A stretch of DNA of 64,000 nt from Pseudomonas mendocina (lineage in GTDB: Bacteria; Pseudomonadota; Gammaproteobacteria; Pseudomonadales; Pseudomonadaceae): NCBI RefSeq assembly GCF_900636545.1, contig NZ_LR134290.1:2790001-2854000 (forward strand), read 5' to 3'. Below the pieces are notes generated by a model. The model was not told the DNA's origin and made no database searches. It saw only the letters and a program-made list of their open reading frames with translations. Positions 42,432 to 50,266 of this stretch are shown piece after piece. The translations under genes were made by a program, and so were the position numbers. Position 1 is the stretch's first letter. Every line of letters starts with the position of its first letter.

Positions 42432-43553
42432 TCATTCGACGTGCGCCTGGGCCAAGGCCCGCTGCGGCGTGTGCCGCCAGAGATTGACCAGTTGCACCAC
42501 TGCGAGAATTGCCAGCACCAGCATGCTCGCCAATACAGGCAGCATCGCCAGCACCACGGGGTAACCGACCACCGTGCTGACATTGCCCCAGCCGAACTGC
42601 ACCTGATTCCAGGCGCCCCAGGCCGAGAGCAGGCTGGCTCCGGCAACCAGCATCCAGCTCAGCGAATCCACCAGCCGTTGCGCCAGCAGCGGGAAGCGGT
42701 CCCGAATCATGCGGAAGGTCATCAGCTCGCCACGGCGCATGCTGGAGGCCACGCCGACGAACACCAGCCAGACGAAGGCCAGGCGCGATAACTCCTCGGC
42801 GCCCGGCCAGCCGGTGCCGAACGCATAGCGCAGCACCACGTTGGTGAACACGGCGACCACCATGAACGCCATCAAAACAGCCATCAGGCCGTCGGTCAGC
42901 CGATCGAACAGACGCGCAATGCGCCCGTCATAAATCGGTTCGGCGCCCAACTGGGCCGCTTGGTTAGCGCTATCAATTTCGCTACCGAGAGTATTCTGAG
43001 CGTCGCTGGAAAGCACCTCCGCGGCATCGCGGCGAACCCAGGCCTGGATATCAATCACCAGGCTTTGCACTGGCTGCTGTGCATCGACGACACGTACATA
43101 AGGCTCGCCCGTCGGGCTTTCGAGAGTGGCGAACTGGCTGTCGACCAGGGAAATCGGCATGAAATGCTCGGGCCGAGCCCCGACACGCTGCACCGCAGTG
43201 GCGTGATCGATATTCAGGTGAACGAACTGCAGGCCGGGAATGGCCTGACGCAGGCGCTCACGGTAGGCACGTTTGAGCGCCGAGCAGGCCAGCACGAAGC
43301 ACTCGCCGGCGGCCTGTGCACTGAGCATCTGCTCGCATAGCGCATCCAGCCAGTGACGACGGTCTTCGTCACTGAGTGCAATGCCGGCACGCATACGTTC
43401 GACGTTTTCGGCAGGATGGAAATGATCGGCTTCGATATGGCGCCAGCCCAGTGCAGCGGCGACCGCCTGGCTGATCTCGCTTTTGCCGGAACCACTGACT
43501 CCCATGACCACGAGCGTGGTACGGGCAGGCAATGCGGAAGGCTGCTGTTGCAT
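42432..43553 (-). CDS. Gluconokinase-DctQ fusion protein
   Basis: 373 residues, one open frame. Residues 1-175 form a complete gluconokinase: P-loop GVSGSGKS at 18-25, GWRHIEADHFHPAENVERM, CSALKRAYRERLR and a C-terminal helix. Residues 213-360 form a complete TRAP small permease (DctQ): four helices, VVLRYAFGTGWPGAEELSRL, MRRGELMTF and SLSWMLVAGASLLSAWGAW. They are joined by a linker, about residues 176-212, rich in Ala, Ser, Gln and Asp. This puts the kinase on the cytoplasmic side of the gluconate importer. I chose the ATG at 43553 (GGAG before it); an in-frame ATG at 43589 lacks a Shine-Dalgarno. No stop or frameshift lies between the domains. I know of no described example; separate genes are usual. 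Confidence 0.9.
   Translation of the reverse strand: MQQQPSALPARTTLVVMGVSGSGKSEISQAVAAALGWRHIEADHFHPAENVERMRAGIALSDEDRRHWLDALCEQMLSAQAAGECFVLACSALKRAYRERLRQAIPGLQFVHLNIDHATAVQRVGARPEHFMPISLVDSQFATLESPTGEPYVRVVDAQQPVQSLVIDIQAWVRRDAAEVLSSDAQNTLGSEIDSANQAAQLGAEPIYDGRIARLFDRLTDGLMAVLMAFMVVAVFTNVVLRYAFGTGWPGAEELSRLAFVWLVFVGVASSMRRGELMTFRMIRDRFPLLAQRLVDSLSWMLVAGASLLSAWGAWNQVQFGWGNVSTVVGYPVVLAMLPVLASMLVLAILAVVQLVNLWRHTPQRALAQAHVE
42962..42977. promoter_or_regulatory. GntR-type operator motif inside the fusion linker
   Basis: GGTTAGCGCTATCAAT at 42962-42977; the 12 bases GTTAGCGCTATC (42963-42974) are identical to those upstream of the gene. The core TAGCGCTA is a perfect palindrome. In the reading frame it encodes D-S-A-N at linker residues 194-197. 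It may be a leftover of an ancestral intergenic operator between gntK and the transporter genes. Confidence 0.6.
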
Positions 43554-43602
43554 GGGAACTCCATGGGCACCATCGAGTGGGCCGCTCATTGTTTGAGCAG
43601 AA

Positions 43603-43618
43603 TGTTAGCGCTATCCAA
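43603..43618. promoter_or_regulatory. GntR-type operator upstream of the kinase-DctQ gene
   Basis: TGTTAGCGCTATCCAA; the 12-base identity with the intragenic copy is GTTAGCGCTATC at 43604-43615. It lies 50 bases upstream of the ATG at 43553, where a repressor would block the operon promoter. The palindromic form with a central CG is typical of LacI-family sites. Confidence 0.65.
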
Positions 43619-43860
43619 ATCGTTCGACAAGCCTCCTTTTCACCATTCGCTTTGGCGCATTTTCAGCACCTTGCCTGCCCTACCCTTGCCGGGACTGCAG
43701 TGGCGCGCAGGCGCCTGAGTCGCGATCAGACCTGTCGGTTCCCATCCCGCCTGATTGCCGCTAGAGTGACGGTTGTCCGGATTCGCCCGATTGCCTGGTG
43801 CACGGGGAACGGCAGAACAACAAAAGGCTGCGAGCCAACGCACCATTGCAAGGAGTGCTC

Positions 43861-45792
43861 ATGAGCATTCACATGCCGGGGGCCTGCCCCAGCGACCTCA
43901 CTGCCTTCGTGGCGGATCATTTTCCGGAGCGCAGCGTCCATCCGGACGAACAGATCGCCCGATCCTGGTACCGCAGCGTGATGCAACACCGCCTCGACCC
44001 GCACGGGATCGGCGAAAAGCATGTGCTGACGGCGGAGGAACTGCGCGAACATCAGCGTCTGCATCAGGATTACCTGAGCATCGCCAGCCAAGGCGTCACC
44101 GGGCTGGCCAAGCGCGTGGTACCAGCGGGCTTCGCCGTGCTGCTCAGCGACGAGCATGGTGTCACTCTCGATACCCGCCTGCCTCTGCAATACGACGTAT
44201 ACACCCAGGCCGGCCTGATCGTCGGCGCCTGCTGGGATGAGTCCACGGTCGGCACCAACGGCATCGGCACTTCGCTGGCCTCGCGCCAGGCGATGACCAT
44301 TCACCACCAGGAACACTTCCTGGTTTCCAATTTCCGCCTCAGCTGCTCGGTGGCACCGATTTATGACGCGCAGAACATCCTGCGTGGCTGCCTCAATGCC
44401 ACCTGTCTGAACAGCGCAGGGCCGAAGGAAGCGCAGTATCTCACCCTGCAACTGGTGATCATGTATGCGCGGATGATCGAGAATGCCAGCTTCCGCCAGC
44501 GCTACCGTGACCGCATGACCCTATCGGTGAAGTCCCATGACGACATCAGCGATCTGGCCAACGAGCAGCTGCTGGCGCTGGACGAACAGGGCCGCGTCAT
44601 CGGTGCCAACCATGCGGCCTTCGTCAGCTACCAGCAGGAGTGTCAGACCGAGCTGCTCGGCAGCCGCATCGACCAACTGCTGCCGGCCAGCGTCGACGAG
44701 CTGCTCAGCCTGAGCAATGGCGGCGCACGCGGCGTCAACCTGCGCACCCTGCAGGGCGATGCGCCGGTGGGCGTCAGCCTGCGTGTGCCCGCCGCGCAAC
44801 CGCAGAAGCGCGCTCGCCCGGCAGTTGCCAACAACAGCGAACACCCGGACCTGCAGCGCCTCGGGGGCAGCGACCCGCGCCTGCTCGAAGGCGTGCGCCG
44901 TCTGCGCAAGGTGCTCGACAAGGACATTCCGATCCTCATCACTGGTGAAACCGGTACCGGCAAGGAAGCCTTCGCCCGCGCCATCCACCGCGCCAGCGCG
45001 CGCACTCGCGGCCCCTTCGTGGCGTTGAATTGTGCGGCGATTCCGGAAAGCCTGATCGAGAGCGAACTGTTCGGCTATCGCGGCGGCAGCTTCACCGGCG
45101 CCAACAAGAAGGGCATGAAGGGCAAGCTGGAACTGGCCAATGGGGGCACGCTGTTTCTCGACGAGATCGGTGACATGCCGGCGCATCTGCAGACCCGCCT
45201 GCTGCGTGTTCTGGCCGAGCGCGAGATATTCCCGTTGGGCGCCGAAACGCCGGTGCCGCTGGATGTGCAGGTGATCTCCGCCACACACCAGGATCTGACG
45301 CAGATGATCGCCAGCAAGGCGTTTCGCGAGGACCTGTTCTATCGCCTGAATGGCATGCCGCTGGCGCTGCCGGCACTACGCGAGCGCACCGACCGTATGG
45401 AGTTGATCGATCAACTGCTGGCCAACCATGGTCGGTTTCGCCTTAGCGAGGCCGCACGTCAATGTCTGCTCGCCCACCCCTGGCCCGGCAATATCCGTCA
45501 GCTCTCCAGTTGCCTGCGCTATGCGGCGGCGCTGGCCGAGGACGGTTGTATCGATGCGAACTGCCTGCCGGTCGAACTGCAGCAGGTCAGCCGCAACGTC
45601 GCGCCCGCGCCGCTGCCCGCCAACCAACTGGCCAACCGTGTGGAAAACGACGAAGCCCGCCATCTGCACGCAGCGCTGCGCGAGCATCGCTGGAACATCA
45701 GCGCGGTGGCCGATGCTTTCGGCGTGGCGCGCTCGACCCTGTACCGCAAAATGAAGAAATACGGGATCGTGCAGCCGAACGAGCTGTTCTGA
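43861..45792 (+). CDS. Sigma-54-dependent transcriptional activator (AcoR-like)
   Basis: 643 residues. The N-terminal AcoR-type head (ARSWYRSVMQHRLDPHG) and a GAF-like sensor (about residues 70-215) are followed by a PAS-like linker region. The AAA+ domain has Walker A GETGTGKEAFARAIHRA (about residue 362) and the sigma-54 contact loop GSFTGA (about 410, canonical GAFTGA with Ala to Ser). The Fis-type HTH SAVADAFGVARSTLYRKMKK is at the C-terminus. AAGGAG precedes the chosen ATG; the frame is open upstream to 43798. It converges on the aldehyde dehydrogenase gene. The -24/-12 promoter of the alcohol dehydrogenase is its likely target. Confidence 0.92.
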   Translation: MSIHMPGACPSDLTAFVADHFPERSVHPDEQIARSWYRSVMQHRLDPHGIGEKHVLTAEELREHQRLHQDYLSIASQGVTGLAKRVVPAGFAVLLSDEHGVTLDTRLPLQYDVYTQAGLIVGACWDESTVGTNGIGTSLASRQAMTIHHQEHFLVSNFRLSCSVAPIYDAQNILRGCLNATCLNSAGPKEAQYLTLQLVIMYARMIENASFRQRYRDRMTLSVKSHDDISDLANEQLLALDEQGRVIGANHAAFVSYQQECQTELLGSRIDQLLPASVDELLSLSNGGARGVNLRTLQGDAPVGVSLRVPAAQPQKRARPAVANNSEHPDLQRLGGSDPRLLEGVRRLRKVLDKDIPILITGETGTGKEAFARAIHRASARTRGPFVALNCAAIPESLIESELFGYRGGSFTGANKKGMKGKLELANGGTLFLDEIGDMPAHLQTRLLRVLAEREIFPLGAETPVPLDVQVISATHQDLTQMIASKAFREDLFYRLNGMPLALPALRERTDRMELIDQLLANHGRFRLSEAARQCLLAHPWPGNIRQLSSCLRYAAALAEDGCIDANCLPVELQQVSRNVAPAPLPANQLANRVENDEARHLHAALREHRWNISAVADAFGVARSTLYRKMKKYGIVQPNELF

Positions 45793-45835
45793 GCAAACGT
45801 ACGGCACAAGTGCACGAGCTTGCATGGAGTACCGT

Positions 45836-45893
45836 AGGAGCGGCTTCAGCCGCGATTGTCGCCGCTAAAGCGCCTCCCACGGATGTCCAGCCG
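45836..45893. repeat. REP-type element (TAGGAGCGGCTTCAGCCGCG family)
   Basis: TAGGAGCGGCTTCAGCCGCG (from about 45836), then a diverged inverse ending GCCTCCCAC. The same sequence family recurs at 54918-54976 and, altered, at 53593-53639. It is not coding. Confidence 0.6.
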
Positions 45894-45953
45894 CGGGGCT
45901 GGGATTAACCTGGCGCCTTGCCGTCACCGGTGCACCAAGGTCAAGCAAACAGC

Positions 45954-46028
45954 TTCGCGGACAAGTCCGCTCCCACGGGGACACCGAGCTACCAGGGCTT
46001 CACTTGTGGGAGCGGACTTGTCCGCGAA
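45954..46028. repeat. REP pair, GTGGGAGCGGACTTGTCCGC family
   Basis: A 23-base arm at 45954-45976 is exactly inverted at 46006-46028. The same family recurs at 52359-52424. This pair lies between two convergent genes (the activator and aldA) and probably ends or protects both mRNAs. Confidence 0.75.
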
Positions 46029-46038
46029 AGGTCACTCC

Positions 46039-47472
46039 TTACTCCTGCGCGTAGATCACATGGGTATGGGTGTACTCATACAGCCCATGCTTGCCATCCG
46101 CACCACCGATGCCGGATTTGCGCGTGCCGGCGTGGAAGCCCTGCATCGCCTCGAAGTTCTCGCGGTTGATGTAGGTTTCGCCAAAGTCCAGCTCGCGGCT
46201 GGCCTTGAGCGCGGCGCTGAGGTTGCGGGTGTAGATCGACGAGGTCAGGCCGTACTCGCTGTCGTTGGCACGCAAGATGGCTTCGTCGAGGTCATCGACG
46301 ATCTGGATCGGCAGTACCGGGCCGAAGATTTCCTTACGCATGATCTCCATGTCAGCGGTGCAACCGGCCAGCACGGTGGGCTGGTAGTGGAAGCCCTGGC
46401 CCAGGTCGGCGACATTGCCACCAGTGATCACCTGAGCGCCCTGCCCGACCGCCGTGCGCACCATCTGTGCAACCTTGTCCAAGCCGGCCTGGTTGATCAG
46501 CGGCCCCATGTCCAGATCGGTCTGAGCGGACGGGTCGCCATACCGGGTCGCTGCCATCGCCGAGGCGATCTTGTCGATGAACTGGTCAGCCACCTTGCGC
46601 TCGACATAGACGCGCTCCGCGCAGTTGCACACCTGTCCGGTGTTGATCACCCGCGAAGCCTTGATGGCGTTGACCGCCAGATCCAGATCGGCATCGGCCA
46701 GGACGATGGCTGGCGCCTTGCCGCCCAGCTCCAGGTTGAGCTTGGTGATGTGCGGCGCGGCGGCGGCCATGATCCGCGAGCCGGTACCGACGCTACCGGT
46801 GAAGCTGATCAGATCGACGCCGGCATGGCTGGTCAGCGCGCTGCCAGCACCCGCACCGGTGCCGCCAACAACGTTGAAAACGCCAGTCGGCAGATTGACT
46901 TCAGCCACCAGCTTGGCGAACTCGAAACAGTTGATCGGGGTTTCTTCGCTGGGCTTGATGACGATGGTGTTGCCGGTCAGCAGCGCCGGCGCCATCTTGC
47001 GTGCGATGAGGAAGAACGGGAAGTTCCACGGCAGGATGCCGGCCACCACGCCCAGCGGCTTGCGCAGCAGGAAGATGTGTTCGCCGGCGCGGTCGCTGGT
47101 CAGCACTTCACCTTCCAGGCGACGCGCCCACTCGGCCATGTAGTCGAGGTAATCAGCGGTGAAGTTGACTTCCACCTCAGCCAGCGCCGGTACCTTGCCG
47201 CCTTCGCGGGTGATGATCTGGGCCAGGCGCGGCGCGTTGGCCCGCACCTTCTCGGCGATACGGCGCAGGTAGCCGGCGCGCTCGATGGCCGGTTTGGCTG
47301 CCCAGGCTTTCTGCGCCTTGCGCGCGGCGGCGATGGCGCGATCAACCTGCTCGTTGCTGGCCTCGGGGATGCGTGCCAGCAGTTCGGCGGTAGCCGGGTT
47401 GCGCACTTCGATCAGCGTGTCACTGCCGACGAAGGCGTTGTCGATGTAGTTCTGGTAAGTGGTTTCGCTCAT
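46039..47472 (-). CDS. aldA: NAD-dependent aldehyde (lactaldehyde) dehydrogenase, AldA-like
   Basis: 477 residues. It matches the E. coli AldA sequence as I recall it over the whole length: EGGKVPALAEVEVNFTADYL, ILPWNFPFFLIARKMAPALL, LELGGKAPAIV (catalytic Glu), VINTGQVCNCAERVYVE (catalytic Cys) and ETYINRENFEAMQGFHAGTR. It oxidises lactaldehyde or glycolaldehyde and related hydroxyaldehydes to acids. It follows the alcohol dehydrogenase by 60 bases on the same strand, so alcohol and aldehyde oxidation are linked in one operon. Substrate choice (1,2-propanediol, glycerol-type or ethanol) is inference. Confidence 0.9.
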   Translation of the reverse strand: MSETTYQNYIDNAFVGSDTLIEVRNPATAELLARIPEASNEQVDRAIAAARKAQKAWAAKPAIERAGYLRRIAEKVRANAPRLAQIITREGGKVPALAEVEVNFTADYLDYMAEWARRLEGEVLTSDRAGEHIFLLRKPLGVVAGILPWNFPFFLIARKMAPALLTGNTIVIKPSEETPINCFEFAKLVAEVNLPTGVFNVVGGTGAGAGSALTSHAGVDLISFTGSVGTGSRIMAAAAPHITKLNLELGGKAPAIVLADADLDLAVNAIKASRVINTGQVCNCAERVYVERKVADQFIDKIASAMAATRYGDPSAQTDLDMGPLINQAGLDKVAQMVRTAVGQGAQVITGGNVADLGQGFHYQPTVLAGCTADMEIMRKEIFGPVLPIQIVDDLDEAILRANDSEYGLTSSIYTRNLSAALKASRELDFGETYINRENFEAMQGFHAGTRKSGIGGADGKHGLYEYTHTHVIYAQE

Positions 47473-47532
47473 GGTCGCTCTCGCTATGCGGAGTGGACGG
47501 ACGGGCGCACGCCTGGCGTGCGCCCACAGGGA

Positions 47533-49701
47533 TCAGTTGGCGCTGAACTTCTTCCAGGCGTCGCCTTCTTCCTGAAGGTCGTGGGCACGCTTGATCAGGT
47601 ACTGGTGAATCTGATCGACCTGCTTGGCATCGAAGGCCTCGGCGAACGACGGCATGCCGTCCGGCACGCGACCGCCATAGAGGATGCCGAGGAACATCTG
47701 GTGCTTCTCCGGCGCCATCTTGCGCAGGTCAGGCAGCACGCCACCGCTGACGGCATGGATGCCATGGCACTGCGAGCAGTAGCTGTCGTACAGCTTGCCG
47801 CCCGCCTCAACGGTGGCCGCATCACCGGTCAGCGCTGGCGGCTTCGGCGCATCGGCAGGCGGTGTCGGCTCCTGCAGCTTGGCGGTACCGCCGAGTTTGT
47901 AGGTCAGTACCTGGGCGTAAGGCTGCACGCCGGCACGCAGCGACAGGGCGCCGGCGAAGGTGGAGAACGCCCCGCCCCAACCGGCCATGAAGGTCACGTA
48001 TTGCTCGCCGTCCACCGAATAGGTGATCGGCGCGGCCATCACGCCGCTGGCGGCCGGTTGCTCCCAGAGTTTCTTGCCATCCTCGGCGGCGTACGCGATC
48101 ACCCTGCCGTCGGCGCTGCCTTCGAACACCAGGTTGCCGGCGGTGCTCAGCGTGCCGCCGTTGAAGATGGTGATGTAAGGCACTTCCCAGGCGGCCTTCT
48201 GCTTCACCGGGTCCCAGGCGATCAGCTTACCGGACCAGGTCTTGGCCATTTCCAGCAAGCCGTCCGGGCCTTCCGGCATCATGCCGGTGCGCAGACCTAG
48301 CTGGTACATGCTCTTGAACGGGTTGCGCGTCGGCGCTTCGGGGATGTGCTCGTAATAGGCGGACATGATGTGCGCCGGGATGTAGACCAGGCCGGTCTTG
48401 GGGTTATAGGACATCGGGTGCCAGTCATGCGCGCCCCAGAACGCCGGGGTGACCAGCTTGCGCTTGCCATCCTTCCAGTAGGCGGCGGCCTCGTCGTCGA
48501 CGATGGGCCGGCCGGTCTTCATGTCGATGCCCTTGGCCCAGTTCACCGGCACGATGTTCTCGGCCGACAGCAGCTCGCCGGTGGCGCGGTCGATGACGTA
48601 GAAGAAGCCGTTCTTCGGTGCCTGCATCAGCACCTTGCGCTCCTTGCCGCCGATTTCCAGCTCGGCAAGGATCATGTGCTGGGTGGCGGTGAAGTCCCAG
48701 GCATCGCCCGGCGTGGTCTGGTAGTGCCAGGCGTACTCGCCGGTGTCGGCATCGATGGCGACGATGGACGACAGAAACAGGTTGTCGCCCTTGGCCTCGC
48801 TGCGCCATTTCGGGTCCCACAGCGAGCCGTTGCCGACGCCGATGTAGAGCAGGTTCAGCTCCGGGTCGAAGGCGAAGGAGTCCCACGCGGTACCACCGCC
48901 ACCCTGCTCGGCGAAGGCATCGCCATGCCAGGTCTTGGCGGCGATCTCCATGGCCTTGTCTTCCGGCGGCAGCTTGGGGTCGCCCGGCACGGTGTAGTAG
49001 CGCCAGGCCTGCTTGCCACTCTCGGCATCGTAGGCGGTGACATAGCCGCGTACGCCGAACTCGGCGCCGCCGTTGCCGATGACGACCTTGCCATTGACCA
49101 CGCGCGGCGCGCCGGTGATGGTGTAGCTGCGGTTGTGATCGGCGCGGGTATCGACCGACCACACGCGCTGCCCGGTCTTGGCGTCAATGGCTTCGAGGCG
49201 GCCGTCGAGCACGCCGACGTAGACCTTGCCCTTCCACACAGCCACGCCTCGGTTGACCGCGTCGCAGCAGGCCTCGCCGGCACGATTGCGGTCGGATTTC
49301 GGGTCGTACTTCCACAGCAGCTTGCCGTTGCGCGCATCCAGCGCATACACCACCGAGAACGGCCCGGTGGTGTACATCACGCCGTCGACGACGATGGGCG
49401 TGGCTTCCACGCCGCGGTCGATGTCCAGCTTGTAGCTCCAGGCCAGACCGAGTTTGTCGACGTTCTGCTGGTTGATCTGTTCCAGCGGGCTGTAGCGCTG
49501 TTCGTCGTAGGTGCGGCCGTGGGTCATCCAGTTTCCAGGTTCCTGGTCGGCAGCGATGATGCGTTTGCCGTCGACATCGGCGGCCTGCACCGCACCTACC
49601 AGCAACAAGGCTGCGAGCAGAGCAGTACGGGGAAGACGCAAGGCGGGTTGCCTGTCGAGAGTCGAGCGGGCGATAGGCATGTTCAGGCCAATCGATCTCA
49701 T
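47533..49701 (-). CDS. PQQ-dependent quinohaemoprotein alcohol dehydrogenase (type II)
   Basis: 722 residues. The signal peptide ends near residue 40 (LLLVGAVQA). An eight-bladed PQQ propeller follows with the vicinal disulfide GEACCDAVNRG (C145-C146), PQQ/Ca-binding segments, WDFTATQH and the tryptophan-docking pattern repeated through the domain (AWDSFAFDPELNLLYIG). The C-terminal cytochrome c has the heme motif CSQCH (642-646) and a Met ligand in DGMPSFAEAF (683). Fusion of quinoprotein and cytochrome makes this periplasmic type II ADH, which passes electrons to the respiratory chain. The ATG at 49701 follows GGAG. A -24/-12 promoter lies 60 bases upstream. Confidence 0.94.
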   Translation of the reverse strand: MRSIGLNMPIARSTLDRQPALRLPRTALLAALLLVGAVQAADVDGKRIIAADQEPGNWMTHGRTYDEQRYSPLEQINQQNVDKLGLAWSYKLDIDRGVEATPIVVDGVMYTTGPFSVVYALDARNGKLLWKYDPKSDRNRAGEACCDAVNRGVAVWKGKVYVGVLDGRLEAIDAKTGQRVWSVDTRADHNRSYTITGAPRVVNGKVVIGNGGAEFGVRGYVTAYDAESGKQAWRYYTVPGDPKLPPEDKAMEIAAKTWHGDAFAEQGGGGTAWDSFAFDPELNLLYIGVGNGSLWDPKWRSEAKGDNLFLSSIVAIDADTGEYAWHYQTTPGDAWDFTATQHMILAELEIGGKERKVLMQAPKNGFFYVIDRATGELLSAENIVPVNWAKGIDMKTGRPIVDDEAAAYWKDGKRKLVTPAFWGAHDWHPMSYNPKTGLVYIPAHIMSAYYEHIPEAPTRNPFKSMYQLGLRTGMMPEGPDGLLEMAKTWSGKLIAWDPVKQKAAWEVPYITIFNGGTLSTAGNLVFEGSADGRVIAYAAEDGKKLWEQPAASGVMAAPITYSVDGEQYVTFMAGWGGAFSTFAGALSLRAGVQPYAQVLTYKLGGTAKLQEPTPPADAPKPPALTGDAATVEAGGKLYDSYCSQCHGIHAVSGGVLPDLRKMAPEKHQMFLGILYGGRVPDGMPSFAEAFDAKQVDQIHQYLIKRAHDLQEEGDAWKKFSAN

Positions 49702-49760
49702 GGTTTTTCTCCAGTTCTTGTTGTGACCGCAAACGTGATATCGCGGCTTGCAACTGCTGG

Positions 49761-49776
49761 AGCAACGCCTGTGCCA
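49761..49776 (-). promoter_or_regulatory. Sigma-54 promoter of the alcohol dehydrogenase operon
   Basis: On the minus strand TGGCACAGGCGTTGCT matches the RpoN consensus TGGCAC-N5-TTGC at every key base, with GG and GC ten apart. The start would lie about 12 bases downstream, leaving a leader near 50 bases before the ATG at 49701. A sigma-54 activator gene lies in the same island. Confidence 0.82.
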
Positions 49777-49854
49777 GCCATAACAAGAACAGCCAGAGCT
49801 CCGAACTTACGGGCCTTGCCGTTATTCTCCGGTTAGTTCAACGCATGGATGCAA

Positions 49855-49926
49855 TGCAACACCTGTAGCGTTTTCCGAAACAAATGTTGCACTGGCGCTA
49901 CAACTACACCGCACACTTTGCGCAAC
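49855..49926. promoter_or_regulatory. Candidate upstream activator sites
   Basis: Two nested inverted pairs lie about 80-130 bp upstream of the -24 element: TGCAACA (49855-49861) with TGTTGCA (49885-49891), and TGTAGCG (49864-49870) with CGCTACA (49896-49902). TTGCGCAA follows at 49918-49925. Spacing suits an enhancer-binding protein such as the AcoR-like activator. They could also serve the divergent receptor gene. Confidence 0.55.
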
Positions 49927-49980
49927 AGTCTGCAAATAAATTCATCCGTTTGCGCAATAGCCGCTCAGCGCTCGCCTGCT

Positions 49981-50266
49981 AACCTGCGAGCCGCAAGACA
50001 GAGGGCTCGAAACCCTCAGGAGGGTACGGGTTAAGGCCGGCGACCCAAGAACCGCAGCAAAGTGGAAGGAGCAGGAAACCTTATAACCATGGCCGTCTGG
50101 CAATACTTACCGCACAACTTTCGGTACTGCGCTTATTACCCCGCAAATCTCAAGCAAACCTGGCACGACCTATGGATATGAGTGAGCCTGGCGAGTGTTC
50201 GCGCGCCAGCAAGCGGCCATTCTTGAGGCCGCAACCAACAAGAAGAAGCTGAAAAGGATTGATTCC
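49981..50266 (+). other. Long leader upstream of the PqqU-like receptor
   Basis: About 285 bases without a recognised gene. A hairpin GAGGG-CTCGAAA-CCCTC lies at 50001-50017. Purine-rich stretches follow to 50080 (GTGGAAGGAGCAGGAAACC). A possible 30-codon ORF runs from ATG 50089 to TGA 50179-50181 and encodes MAVWQYLPHNFRYCAYYPAN and ten more residues, rich in Trp and Tyr; its Shine-Dalgarno is 12 bases off and it is doubtful. I do not recognise a known riboswitch: no cobalamin box (GCCACTG) or TPP box is visible. A leader of this size before a cofactor-uptake gene may be regulatory. Confidence 0.4.

Noticed and set aside
45856..48300. 814-codon open frame on the plus strand
   Set aside because: Antisense to aldA and the alcohol dehydrogenase, both of which have full families and signals; no motif of its own.
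49849..50034. 61-codon Cys/Thr-rich plus-strand frame (MQCNTCSVFRNKCC)
   Set aside because: Coincides with the enhancer-like inverted repeats and has no Shine-Dalgarno; likely chance.
49981..50266. Cobalamin or TPP riboswitch upstream of the TonB receptor
   Set aside because: No GCCACTG B12 box or TPP CTGAGA/ACCTGA pattern is visible; left as an unassigned leader.
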